Positions 11,214 through 23,100 of a DNA stretch of 64,000 nucleotides are shown here, one piece after another. Source of the stretch: Guyanagaster necrorhizus (Eukaryota; Basidiomycota; Agaricomycetes; Agaricales; Physalacriaceae). A program made the translations under genes and the position numbers. How positions within the stretch are numbered: position 1 is the first letter of the stretch; every line of letters starts with the position of its first letter. The DNA lies in the NCBI RefSeq assembly GCF_019112545.1, contig NW_025064909.1, forward strand, positions 357,106-421,105, in the 5' to 3' direction. Under the pieces are notes generated by a model, which made no database searches, was not told the origin of the DNA, and saw only the letters and a list, made by a program, of their open reading frames with translations.

Positions 11214-12352
11214 CCACTGCTTTACTAGGGTGGGTGTATTGGAGACCACCTGCCATCCCGCGGTCAATACCCCACCCCGTCTTGAAGGATGCAAACGAGT
11301 CTTATGACTTTGCGCAATTCTAAGAAAATAACCATCAACAAGGGAGATGGAAATCAGGAACGAAGACGACGTACAATTTCTTTTGGCAGAAAGCGAACCA
11401 AGTCTACGAAATGTCGTTGTTAAATGGAAGCAGTGTGAAAAATATAACGACTTACTGCGGTGATTTCAATCAATGCCATTGGCCATTGGCACTGAAAGAG
11501 AGGAGAAGCCGATGCCTCAGAGAGATCCGATTACAAACTCCTCACCGGTTCGGTCGCTTGCTCGAACGGTTCTACCACGCTTGTACGTGATAACCGTTCG
11601 AGTCGGTCAACGACTTCATTGCGAAGACGGATGGGTATCGCTACCCATCTTTGCGTGCCGATCCATGGCCTAGCCATTCATCTTGAGATTGACCGTAGTC
11701 ACCATTGCTTTTTTACGGTGGGTGTTGGAGACCACCTGCCATCCCGTGGTCAATACCCCACCCCGTCTTGAAGGATGCAAACGAGTCTTATGACTTTGCG
11801 CAATTCTGAGAAAATAACCATCAACAAGGGAGATGGAAATCAGGAACGAAGACGACGTACAATTTCTTTTGGCAGAAAGCGAACCGAAGCTACGAAATGT
11901 CGTTGTTAAATGGAAGTAGTCTGATAAAGATAATGACTTCACTGCGGTGATTTCAATCAATGCCATTGGCACTGAAAGAGAGGAGAAGCCGATGCCTCAG
12001 AGAGATCCGATTACAAACTCCTCACCGGTTCGGTCGCTTGCTCGAACGATGTACTCAGTACCACGTCGCCGGAAAGATGGATGCCGATCCAAGGCCACCA
12101 TCAGCCCTATCGATGGTGGATGACCAGCCTGTCCAAGGAAGGGTCATCAACGCCGACGAATCACGAAAGGGAGAGGGCACAAAGGCCAAGGATAGTCGTC
12201 GAAACGACCGCACGCATCTACCACGACGCTTGACGTCGCTCACCGTTCGAGTCGGTCAACGACTTCATTGCGAAGACGGATGGGTATCGCTACTCATCTC
12301 TGCGTGCCGATCTATGGCCTAGCCATTCATGTTGAGATTGATCTTGGTCGCC
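11214..12352 (+). repeat. Tandem duplication, 0.5 kb unit, second copy with 170-bp insertion
   Basis: Copy 1 spans about 11214-11702 and copy 2 about 11703-12352. Long blocks are near-identical: the segment with GGAGACCACCTGCCATCCCG, the one with GCAAACGAGTCTTATGACTT, GAGGAGAAGCCGATGCCTCA and TTCGAGTCGGTCAACGACTT. Copy 2 has about 170 extra bases (about 12048-12216) between CGCTTGCTCGAACG and CTACCACG. Differences are few and scattered, so the duplication is fairly recent. No coding function was recognised. Confidence 0.8.
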
Positions 12353-13835
12353 TAGTCGCTCCATTCACCCAACGGTGGGGTCGCTTGACTAAAATTAGGA
12401 GCGCCATGACTCCTTAAGTAGGAGGCCGTTGACTTAGGAAAGTGTTAACAGCAGCACTGAAGAAACGGTAGGGAAAAACGTACATATATCTTGCTGGTTA
12501 ATGAGAACATCGACGAATTCCTATGGGTAAAGGAGTAAACTGTTCGCTCTCACGCAACGACGACGATGACCTACCATGGAGGTACCCGGTAGCGGAGAAC
12601 GATAGCCACATATGAGGATGAACATCCCACAGCTTCTGAAGAGAGGCTGAGGGCGTCGTCGTCTCAATAGTAGCGTTGAGTATGACATTTGATCGTTCGA
12701 AGCCAAGAGAGGATGGGGACAGAGAGAGCAAGCGAAACTTTTATACCTTTAGGACCTGTTGTGGCTTATTTGTCTCATGTTTCGTCCGTAAGGATCGATC
12801 AACCTGCGTCTATCACTGTTTTTCCAGTTTCCGACAAATCTTGACTCAGGACAGTCGGCCGACAAAAAGATACGGCGTACATGGTAGCCGCCGGGGTAGA
12901 CAAATTGGGTGAACGGAGTTTGATCGATCGCGTCCAGGGTACACGTGATCGCATGTCGACTGGAATTGACGATAGGCCCCTATTTCGATCCTTGCCACTC
13001 ACGAGTAGCATATCGTTTTGGTGCTTAAATTTTGAGACGGTTCGTTTTCGTGTGACGATTCCAGTGAATTTCTCACTTCGTTGACAATCTCACCACAAGG
13101 TCCAAGCCTACTGGCCCTTTGAGCCACTCGGGCTCTGGAAATTTTACTGGTCACTATCATCGCGGATTGCAACAGCAGCAACCGACGGGAAATTTTTCTG
13201 TGGAATCAGGAACCGCTATATTTTGTGCCTTCAGTTCTGCTTCTGAGTCCAATTTTAGCTGTGAATTCATGGAAGTTTGTCTGTCGGAGTTGAACGGTGA
13301 CTGGGTATTGTAATTTCCAGAGACTGCGAAGACATCTGCATCAAACTGTATCTACACATTGCAATCTTTGAGTTGGCACGGCTCCGGCCAAGAAGTTATT
13401 GACTCAGATAATCCAAGCCAGACTCATGCTTCTCATCTGCCAAGACCCCACTGCATGCTCCACACCCCCTATTACACCGTTTCACAGAACTTTCCATTTA
13501 ATTCAGAATTTTTTCCATAGTTTTTTATTTTTGTGCTCTGATTATCACCTGCGATTTTGACCCGAAGATTTTCAGCCACAATCCTGTAGATGACTATCAC
13601 AGCAATGAAAACCACGTCCTTTGACAACATTACTTGGTTCAATATCTGTTTTTCTATTCACTCGCAAAACCTAAGACAGCTCTCCTCTACGAAGGACGCC
13701 AACTCGCCACAATCAACTGTGTATTGAAATTAAGAAACCATAGATAGAGACCGACGTCAACATATTTTCGAAGATTAAAGGGTATAGATGTAATAAGTTC
13801 CACCACGAAGGCAAAGTCCAACTGAGCTCATCCTA
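12353..13835. other. Intergenic, nothing recognised
   Basis: Only short frames without family resemblance. No RNA gene, transposon end or long repeat was seen. Confidence 0.35.
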
Positions 13836-13844
13836 TAAAACAGC
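13836..13844 (+). promoter_or_regulatory. TATA box upstream of the repetitive ORF
   Basis: A TATAAAACA motif lies about 75 bp before the GTG that opens the repetitive frame at 13913. The position suits a fungal promoter, but the frame has no ATG at its start. Confidence 0.35.
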
Positions 13845-13912
13845 TTATACATGCAGAACAGTCGCCATTCACTCATTCCGTCTCACTAATCCACCAACCG
13901 TCATCCAAATCC

Positions 13913-14344
13913 GTGGCTTCAAAGCTAGCTGTTGTGACTGCGCGTGCCTACACCGAGCGCCGCAGTAACGTGTCGAGAGTGGCATCTGCGGCGACGTTTA
14001 AAGATCCATCTACGAGAGCGTCAGTGTCGACTTTGGGTGCAGTTTCACGCGCCTCCACCGAGCGCCTCAGTAAAATGTCGAGAGCGGCACCAGCGGCGAC
14101 ATCTGCAGAAACACCGGCGGCAACATGTGAGGAACCATCTACGTCGGCTGTGGGTGCAACTACATGCGTATTCACCGAACGCCGCAGTAGCGTGTCGAGT
14201 GCGGCATCGGCGACGACGTGCAAAGATCCATCTACGAGAGCATCATGGTTGACTGTGGGTACTACGGCCCGTGCGTTTACGGATGCGTCAGGGGCGACGC
14301 CTGCAGAAACATCTACAGTATCATCAGACAAGCAAGTAGTGTAG
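13913..14344 (+). CDS. Ala/Ser/Thr-rich repetitive ORF, function unknown
   Basis: A 143-codon frame is made of three to four imperfect repeats of about 35-40 residues. The units are recognisable from TERRSNVSRVASAAT, TERLSKMSRAAPAAT and TERRSSVSSAASATT, with KDPSTRAS in two of them. The first codon is GTG, not ATG. The next in-frame ATG is internal, so this is either a gene that lost its start or a fortuitous frame over a GC-rich tandem repeat. The complementary strand is open over the same span with mirrored repeats, which is what repeats of a length divisible by three give. I do not recognise it. Confidence 0.3.
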   Translation: MASKLAVVTARAYTERRSNVSRVASAATFKDPSTRASVSTLGAVSRASTERLSKMSRAAPAATSAETPAATCEEPSTSAVGATTCVFTERRSSVSSAASATTCKDPSTRASWLTVGTTARAFTDASGATPAETSTVSSDKQVV

Positions 14345-16518
14345 TCAGAAGACAATATCTAACCTGCAATGGGCCGTAAGACAGCTCCGGCAGCGACAGA
14401 CAGATATGCGGGCAAGAGGAGCACAACTACGGACTCTAGTAGGTCAGCTCACTTGGCTCTGAGATATGAGTAGACAATTGTTCACCCTTGAATAACATCG
14501 TAGAACCGAGCTGGATGTGTTTTTGGAGTCGGGGTCGAAGTCATTTATACTGAAAAAGGAGCGCAAAAACTAAATTGCCAACTGAGAACGTTGCTTTAGT
14601 TTGACAGTCGAAATGATAAAAAAATCAAAAGTTCAGAAGACAAACATCTTCGGTTGACTGTGTCGCCCAGATTAAAGAAGAGCATCCATAACATTCGTCA
14701 ACTATTCTTCCAGGCTAAATAAAAACATGTATCAATCAGAATTCTAATGGTCCCGAGGGCGAGGAAACATGTACACACGTAGTCTTGCTCGCTGTGACCG
14801 GACACACCACAAATCAGATCTGTCTCCCATCGAAAGAACCTCAAAAATATTCATCGTATTTTATCATTCCCATCTTTAGCCTCGTGGAAAGAGTAGCAGT
14901 TCGTCCTCGAAGAAGAGCCACGTGGTCACTTGAGAAGGCAGAATAAGAAGTAGCACAAGGCAGAACTACGATGCCTTCCATGTAATCACAGAATGAATAC
15001 GAGAAGCATCCAGAGTATAATTAAATCATGATATCAATCAACTGATGTCGAAGCATGAAGGAAGATACTATGCCTTATGCTCAAATCGCATTTTAAGATG
15101 AGGACCATAGAAACTTTGGTGAGCCTCATGATACACATATCAAGTGAGGTAGGCCTTTTGGGGCATCAAGGCTGCATTGAGCACTTCCATCAGCTCTGTT
15201 TGGCGGCGCCTAAGCTATAATTCAATCTTCGGCAAGTAGAAGATGCGAAAGGAATGATAATTGAGAACGGTTCTCGAAGGAAAGCACTGCATGTTACTTC
15301 ATGGAACCTCGAACCATTGCTTATGACGCAGATAATCTTAGGTTAGTTCAATTCTCCTACGCACTGTGGCAAATTGAACGGAATGCGCGGCCAATCCCGG
15401 CGCGAACCGCAGGATGACCGGTCCGACATTTCTGCAGCTACGGCGACGCGTACGCTTTGTTCGATTTTCTCCCTTTTGGATAGCTACTGACCGTTCTGCA
15501 TTACTAGTAGTATTTTGGGACTCCTTCGTTTCTCAAGAGCTAATGGCGGTGTTACACAACAATCACCCGCTCATGGTCTGCATGAATTTAGACTAGCTGT
15601 CCATGGCCGGATACGCGTGGTGCTTCAGAGATCCGGTGACCTCATCATCATCCTCCAGACCTTCAGAGGAGACTGAGTCCAAGACATGTCGCAGGGTGTA
15701 CACTCAGGGATGTTCCAGTCCCGTCCGTTGACTGACTCCAAACGTAGTAGCCATAGAGGAATTTATCCTTGACTCTTAGATTCTCCCCCTCTGAGTCCGG
15801 TCCTAGAGCGTCTTGGATACCACTACCCTCCCGTATGTCACAGACACGTCATCAACGAGGGCTGCAATAGACTTTGGTGAAATACTACTCAACGCTGCGG
15901 CAATGAAGCATGTAATGTATCTGTTCCTGGCTGGTCATCCAGTCGCAGGGTGTTGCCGATAAACGCAAATAAAAAGGATTCGCCCCCATGCGTTCAGCGT
16001 GACACTGCTGTCCTCTCTCTCAGCTCAACGGCCCCTGAATGTGGCAACCTAGACAGTTTCTGATGTCGATCTCGGTTTCTATAAGCCATAGTCTCTGGTG
16101 CTTGTCCTTTCTCCGACTCAGGTCAGAGGTGGAGTGTGCCAGTCTTCCAAATAAATGACTCGCTGACTCTTGGCTGTTCCAGTCCACCTTTACGCCGTTA
16201 TGCACGTAAAAGCCAATCCCCTATCGTAAAATGATGGTCATTGTATCCCACCACATGGTCAATGATTGTTGTACGAGTTCTTGGGTGCTATGATGAGCTT
16301 TGTCCTAGCTAGGCCAAAAGGCATTGTTCCGATCGCGGCTCACTGGGGAAACACACATGCCTCATTCTAGTTTAACGGGTCACTGCTGTGTCTATGAAAT
16401 CAAAAGTACATTTTCGTTCTGGCAACTTTTATTGCGGCACCACGTTGTCTCAGTAGTCTTGCTACCCCGGAATGGCATTGTTTAATCTTTATCGGCGATC
16501 TTACCCCTCGCTCATACA
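14345..16518. other. Intergenic, nothing recognised
   Basis: About 2.2 kb without a convincing coding frame. Short frames at 15414-15596 (+) and 16020-16205 (-) show no family resemblance and no supporting promoter. Confidence 0.35.
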
Positions 16519-16527
16519 TATATAAAC
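16519..16527 (+). promoter_or_regulatory. TATA box of paralog C
   Basis: TATATAAAC occurs 275 bp upstream of the preferred ATG at 16794. The matching motif in paralog B is TATATAAAG. Confidence 0.5.
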
Positions 16528-16599
16528 GGACATGAATCTTGGGCTCTCGCAACTTTCACTTTACCCAACTCTTCTGAGTCGCACATTCTTCATTCTTGC

Positions 16600-16743
16600 C
16601 AATGCATCATGCTTACTCCCTCCCCAGCATCTTGCCGATGCATCATGCTTACTCCTTCCCCGGCATCCCGCCAATGCATCATGCTTACTCCTTCCCCGGC
16701 ATCCTGCCAATGCATCATGCTTTCTCCTTCCCCAGCATCCTGC
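16600..16743 (+). repeat. 36-bp minisatellite, four units
   Basis: Four head-to-tail 36-bp units, each starting CC(A/G)ATGCATCATGCTT and containing CTCC(T/C)TCCCC(A/G)GCATC. The unit is a multiple of three, so the array can be read as a fourfold 12-aa repeat (PMHHAYSFPGIL) fused in frame to paralog C. It more likely lies in a 5'UTR intron: the sequence after the array ends in gcctag five bases before an ATG, matching the leader layout of paralogs B, G and H. The only possible donor GT upstream is at 16578-16579 and it is weak. Confidence 0.8.
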
Positions 16744-16793
16744 CACTCCAATATATCGATACCTACAGCCGCTTTGGACCTTGCCTAGATCGC

Positions 16794-17822
16794 ATGCCTT
16801 CGGTCAGTCAGCTGTATCGCCACAGGGCATTGAATAAGCATCATCCAGTCAATTCTATCTACATCGATGGACGTGGAAACGACCGGTACGACCCAGCCTT
16901 CTCTGCTTTACTCCATCTCCTTGCCAAGGAGTCTATCCATGCGAAAAATCCCATCAAGAGTCTGACCATCGTCGATCTTGACTGGCGGCGTCTTGTAGAC
17001 CGTTCCACTTGTAATGCCGCCTTCAGGTCATTTTCAGGCATCATCTACCTCCGCGTGAAAAATATCCGGTGTCGCGTCGATGAGTTACGGTCCCTCATCC
17101 TTTCGTTCCCTAACCTCGCTATACTGGACTTGCAAGGCGTCGTCTTTGACGAACAAGAACGGCTTACTCAGCCGGATGGCGAGCAGCAGTACCCGAAACT
17201 TTCTCGACTGACTATAACTCTCGACGACAACGCCGTCTCGGTTCTGGACCTTTTCCGGACCATAGTGTCTCCTGGTCAAATATACCACCTTGAACTCAAA
17301 GGGGCGGACAAAATTCCAGGGACGGTGGAGGTCATGCATCGCATTGTTTCTCTGTCAAAAGCAGCATTAAGTCTGGGTATAGGACACATAAATATGGGTT
17401 ATTTTGGTTACGTACGCATGCCTGGCCCCATCCTCCAGATCGCAGGCCTGAACAACCTCACCTTGACGATCGCCCTATCTTTTAGCTACAACTATATTTT
17501 AGCCGTCAGGTGGTGGACAGAAGTGTTCAAAGCTCTTCCTGCTGAGAATAACCTGCGGAGGTTGACGATCAGGCTGTCGGGTTCTTGGGCAGACGCTGGA
17601 TTGGCCATCGAAGGGAGGTTGTACAACGACTGGAGAGCCTTGGACGGTGCTTTGTGTAACCCGAGTGTCCATTTGGACAGTTTTGTTCTTGAGACTCAGA
17701 TGTCCGATCCGGAGAATACTGGTTTTAAGGTTCAGGTTTGGATGGAGAATGAGGGTCTTCGAGGGGTTTTCAAAACTTATGACGCTAAACAACGATTTGA
17801 ATTCAGGAACAACTGGCCCTAA
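16794..17822 (+). CDS. LRR-like paralog C
   Basis: Preferred model: exons 16794-17397 and 17446-17822 around a 48-bp phase-1 intron, 326 aa, starting MPSVSQLYRHRALNK. The intron length is a multiple of three and it has no stop, so the unspliced frame is also open. A longer start at the ATG at 16602 would add the minisatellite-encoded repeats. LRR-like stretches are visible (FRSFSGIIYLRVKNIRC, LRSLILSFPNLAILDLQGVV). The C-terminus has the family signature AVRWWTEVFKALP, then WRALDGALCNP. Convergent with paralog D, with 214 bp between the stops. Confidence 0.7.
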   Translation: MPSVSQLYRHRALNKHHPVNSIYIDGRGNDRYDPAFSALLHLLAKESIHAKNPIKSLTIVDLDWRRLVDRSTCNAAFRSFSGIIYLRVKNIRCRVDELRSLILSFPNLAILDLQGVVFDEQERLTQPDGEQQYPKLSRLTITLDDNAVSVLDLFRTIVSPGQIYHLELKGADKIPGTVEVMHRIVSLSKAALSLGIGHINMGYFGYVRMPGPILQIAGLNNLTLTIALSFSYNYILAVRWWTEVFKALPAENNLRRLTIRLSGSWADAGLAIEGRLYNDWRALDGALCNPSVHLDSFVLETQMSDPENTGFKVQVWMENEGLRGVFKTYDAKQRFEFRNNWP

Positions 17823-18036
17823 GCCGTCGCTGTCGAACTGTATATTGTCCCTTATAAACTCGTTAACTCCTGTGTATTGAAAAATATTATGTTGTTGGAT
17901 ATGACAATCACTGACAGTGAACGTTCATGAGTATACGGTGTAGGGGGTCAGGGTAGTGGAAATATGATGAATAAATTGTCGGTCTAATAAATGTGCTGTC
18001 TCGAGATGTAAAGGAGTGCTGCTTCTTCGTGGTTTG

Positions 18037-19301
18037 TTACTCGTCGGTCATCCATGGCATCGTAACCTTCTTGTCTAAGCCATCAAAGAGTGAGAATACG
18101 GTCCTGTACATACGCTGACTCTTAGGCAGACCATGCCTACACAGCCAGTACATAACCGGCTCATAATTATACCCCTCGGAAGGAAGCTCCCAGAGCGGCC
18201 TGACTCTGAAGACGAGCCGACGCAAGTTTATATCGCGGCGGCACAAAGCCTGATCAAATGCGGCCCAAACCTCCAGGTTCCATTCAGGCATAGAACCACT
18301 GGACAAAGAATCCATGTCGATTTCGAGTTCGATCGTCAGCGCCTTGAGTCGGTTAGCGGTCGGGATAGTATTAATGTTGGTCGTCCACCACTCGACAGCG
18401 GCATCTGTCTCTACGGAATTGTTGGATAAGCCTATAGTGATGCCAACGGATTTAACGTTGCCGAGGTTCAATGGGCAATGCGATTCTGTAGACGAGGCAT
18501 TAACGCGAGTGTCTTTATCCAGCGAACTAATACAAAAATACCTATCTTAAAATGTCCACAAATGAAGTCATCGAGCGGGAACTCCAGGAGGCTAAAGAAA
18601 GCACGAATCCGATTCACCATCGCATCGTCGCACACGACGCTTGGCTTTCCCCCATGGATCTCAAGCTTGTCTAGTGCGCGCAAAGAGGCAGGGGAATCAT
18701 AACCAGTGAACAGCTCCAGGATGGCGAACTCGCCCTGGTTAAAAGTCACAGAGAAGCGCGACAGCTCCGGTCCTTGCAACTCACTCTGAATTTCTCCGAC
18801 AGATATATTGGACCTTCGTCGAGGAATGTGAACCACCTCGGCATCGTACTCCTCGACTTGGTTATCTTCGAACATGAGTTGTATGAGTGTGGGCATGGAA
18901 GATACGAGCGCCTTAATGTCGTATTTTGTGCACGCGACGTATGTCAAGCTGAGGATGCTGATATGGGGAAATGATGAAAGTGCGGAGCGGAAGGACGCGC
19001 GGCTTCTAACGTTGAACCAATTTAGGCCTGTGAGCCCCATGGAGTTTATTGGAACCTGTTCGTTCTTGAGGAACTCGAGGAGCAGAGGGAAGTGTCGGTC
19101 GTATCCTAGGGTCAATGAGTTATCATCCTTGATGTCTAGCTGTTGAACGGATTCATCGGTGGTCGGACAAGGAGCGTTTACAGGAATATTAAGAGCGTGG
19201 CAGATCGATAGAGAGCGCAAGATGTAACCATAGAGGTATTGACACGAATATTTCTGCTCCTTGCCTAATTGCAGGAAATCTTCGAGTGTCAGCCGCGCCA
19301 T
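18037..19301 (-). CDS. LRR-like paralog D
   Basis: Coding exons 19301-18542 and 18485-18037 (56-bp phase-1 intron) give 402 aa. A likely 5'UTR intron at 19314-19370 ends twelve bases before the ATG. The N-terminus MARLTLEDFLQLGKEQKYS is followed by a Cys-Gln-Tyr-Leu-Tyr segment that recurs in F, G and H in altered form. LRR-like segments include ALSSFPHISILSLTYVAC and ALVSSMPTLIQLMFEDNQ. The C-terminal signatures are complete: AAVEWWTTNINTIPTANRL, VWAAFDQALCRRDINLRRL and YWLCRHGLPKSQRMY. No membrane segment or signal peptide is evident. It appears intact. Confidence 0.75.
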
Positions 19302-19370
19302 GAATGCGGATAGCTGGAAAGATATAAGTAAGATTTTCCGAAAATGCCTGACTTCGATGGAAACGCCTAC

Positions 19371-20119
19371 CAGAGATCAGTGTACTATAGAGATCAGTCC
19401 AAGAGTGACGACACCTAACAATGTTAACGGAAACCTATTGTTCATTCCGTGGGTCGCCGACATACGGCCAGCCAGGGTAGCTCAAACCACCCAGAAAAGG
19501 ATCGAAGTCTCGAGGTACACAACTTGTGCAGCACCTTCAATTGACCCTGCATCTAAAGGTATTCTGAAAAAATTGTTTTGACTTCAGCCCCAAGGTTCTG
19601 TGGTGATTCCAAACAAATCCTCACGATGAAACGAGAGTCGGAGCTGGAATGTTTTGTCACGAACTTTGACGTTGTCAACCGCAGTGCAGACTTACAATCA
19701 TACTACACAGTGTTAGTTGCTGAAATTATCGTCCTATAATTAGGACTTTGCGTCTTTTTGGTGGACCAGACAATAGACAGGCAAATTTGAAAACTTACCC
19801 TTTGTTCGGGTTAGGGTTCGGTGTCCGACGGTGATGATCGGTCTTGCTCGGCAACGATCACGTGTTGAACGAGCTTGTTCGGCGGTTCGGCGAAGTCCGC
19901 ACCAGGGTTCGATGAGCACCTAGCCCTGGTCATTCAACCGGCTCTTGTTCAGATGCTCCTGGGAGAAAACTTTTCTTCGAAATGACTCAAAAATTGAGCA
20001 AAAAGCCTCTCTTCATTCTTACCGGAGTTCGACAAGATGACGTCACGTATCACGGGCCAGTCTAAAACTGAACAAATTTACCCCGCTTACTGTCTGAGTC
20101 TCTCTTGCCTTCCACCATC
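19371..20119. other. Intergenic between paralog D and the GH15 gene
   Basis: Divergent promoter region of about 0.75 kb, with no coding signal recognised. A two-unit telomere-like motif (GGGTTAGGGTT) near 19808 is noted but not meaningful. Confidence 0.35.
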
Positions 20120-23100
20120 ATGAACATCTGCCAGCCGAAAACTAACCGTGACTACATCCCTATCTCAGACCATGGCCTGTAGGAGTTTCAGCTTCAGCTT
20201 GGCTTTGGTCTTTACAATACGTTGAACTCAGGATCGGAAACTTGCATACTGCGGCGCTAATTAGCACTGACGGCTCAGGTATACCCTAAGGACACTTTTT
20301 GAGGGTACTCCTAACGAGTGCTACGTAGTTGAGAGCTATTGCGTGCCAAACTTTGATTCCCCTTCTGTCTTTGCGCGGATTCTCGACAAGGATAAAGGGG
20401 GTCATTTCTCGATCACGCCGAAGGTTCCGTTTACCACTAAGCAGAATTACCTTCCAAGTTCGAATGTAATAAATGGTGTCCGTCATTTCGTCCTTTGCCT
20501 GCTGATTATATTCCGACCAGGTCCTTCAAACCAAGTTCATGAATGAGCAAGGCGTCATTTCCGTCACTGGTTCTATCGTCATATCTGACACATATTTACT
20601 ATTGACATGCTTTCTAGATTTTCTTCCTCGCCAGAAGGCATCTGAAAGTCTCCCGACGACTGCAACTCAGCCTTTACTTCACTGGCTTATCAGACGTGTC
20701 GAGGTGTGGATGATCTCGGTATCCTTCGGGCCGAATTTTTGAAGAAAGGTTTAGGTAGTCAGAGGAGCGATCCCTTTGTGTATGCAATGTGCCCCGGCCT
20801 TTGACTATGCTCGTGTGGAACATACCACTGCTATTCATGAGGATACCTCTAGTGCCGTCCCTCAGAAGAAGGCCACATTTGAGTCGAAGGATTGCGCTTT
20901 AGACTTGAGGTATGTAGTAGATAGTACCATGGTATGTATCCACAGCTTTGTCCCCAATATTAGGCTTACCTGTACGTAGGATAATGTCGCCTGCCCATCG
21001 GTCGAACTTCACCTTCTTGATTTGTCGGACAAGGGGCATAAAGGTCTTGGAGTATGCGCAGACTTATCGCTAGTTGAGGGCCAATGCGTATGGTTCATTC
21101 TTCGCATCCCACCAGCCAAAGCCGCTTCTGGATACGAGGTTCTTGAGATAAACGGTCTGCCTGCTGCAGCAGTAAGCGATCCTCTCTTGACCAAAGTAAG
21201 ACCATAAATACACACTGGAGGGGGTTTCTAACATAAATTTCTTTTTCAGGAGCTCATGGATGGCTTGTTCCATGTGAGTCGTATACATGGTGTTGAGCTT
21301 TGGCTAACAAACTACTCCAGACCACAATCAAATACTGGGTTGATTGGATTCGGCATTCATCCTACAATGGCTCGTGGAAAGAAGCCGTACATAGAAGCGC
21401 TTTAGCATTGAAGCTTCTCATTTTTGAGCCAACAGGTATTTTATTCCCGCCTCGCTTTCGTTGTTTCATCAATAGGTCTATTCCATAGGTGCCGTTGTAG
21501 CTAGCCCTACTTTCAGTCTTCCAGAATACATCGGAGGCACCAGGAACTGGTAAGTGGTTAGTCAGATATAGGGCTGTGCTCTCATCTGATTGGGCTGTAG
21601 GGATTACCGGTATGCTTTCTCTTCGTTCCACAGACCGGCTGCCACATGCCCATAATATAGTGCATCATGGATTCGGGACTCTTCATTTACCCTGTATGCA
21701 CTCATCCGGCTAGGATTCACTCATGAAGCAAATGGTACGACGTTACTCTGTGTCCTGAAATCAAACTCACCGAAGCTGACTACGCAATCAGCTTACCTGG
21801 AATTCATTTTCGAACGTCTGCGCCACAAAAACCCCGATGGCAGCTTGCAGATAATGTACACGATCCATGGTCAGTCAGATGGGGATGCGATTGTGATGTC
21901 ACCACTGACGTACATAAAGGGGGGAAGGATTTAGAAGAGATCGAGCTTAATCATCTCGATGGGCACAAGGGTTCAAAGCCAGTACGAATTGGCAATGGTG
22001 CTGCAGATCATCTGCAATTGGTAAGATGGTTGACTTTATCTATCATCAGGTCCTTTGACCGAATTTTTAGGACATCTACGGCGAACTGTGAGTTTGTCTT
22101 ATCATCGAGAATCAGACCCTAGTTAATTATAAGGGGATCAGGATGGATTGTATCTACCTTGGTCAGAAGGTATTTGAGTTTTTTAATCGATACTGTCGTT
22201 CTCTTATCTGCTTTCATGAAGTTTGGTCGACCTTTGGTGCGTGGTTGATCAGTCCGATGATTCGTCGGCTTGACGAGAACTCTTTCAGAGTTACGACGAC
22301 TGGTGAGTAACATTTTGCACTTACTGGGGGACAAATTGTCCTTATTGCGTTGGTCTTAGGGTCCTCGTTCGTGAACTGTACGCCTACTATTCCTTTCATA
22401 ACAACAGTGACCCTCACTCGCCCGCTACAGCGTCGATTGTAAGGCCAACGATTGGGCAGTTTTCTCTCCTCCGAGTCTAATCTTTTAACAGACGTTGTCG
22501 AAAACTTGAAGAACCCTGATTTGTCTGAGCCTTTATGTTACGGCGTAGGGATTAGTACTTACGTTCCTGCTCTCTAGGTCCATCTGGTTCGCCCCATCCT
22601 ACGAAGTTTGTCCTTCTAATATTTCCCGATCATTTAGGGAAGTAAGAAACAAGAAGCGTCATTTCACAGTGGGTGTCCTTATAACGTTACGCTCATTTCT
22701 GAAACTTAAGTCTCTGTTATGACAGTATTCCAAGGTATGTTGCGTTCCTCGTCGTCAGTGGACCGGTAAGCGCTTACGCTGCTAATTTCAGATAATGCTG
22801 TGGTGAGTTTCAGCGATGCGCCGACCAAGTACCGAATGATTCTTTCCATTTCACGAATACTCATCTAGGGTGGCCATCGATCGAGGTAAGTCTCGCCCTC
22901 CCCCCTCTTTCATCTACCGTGCTACCGGGGACAATGAAACCATGTAGCCGTGGAGGCGGTCTAGTTTCTCGGTTCGGTACAGAAGGAGAACTTACTAATA
23001 TATCGTCGTTAGGCCTGCGGCTAGCAGATAAGCGTTCGCTTCCCTGTCCTAGGCGTTACAAGTGGCTAGAGGCCCGTGACCTTTTATACGAAGAAATCAT

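Noticed and set aside
13948..14355. 135-codon minus-strand frame opposite the repetitive ORF
   Set aside because: No ATG; open only because the repeats keep a three-base period on both strands.
16561..16746. Minus-strand frame with repeated CRGRSKHDALAG
   Set aside because: Translation of the 36-bp minisatellite on the opposite strand; no independent support.
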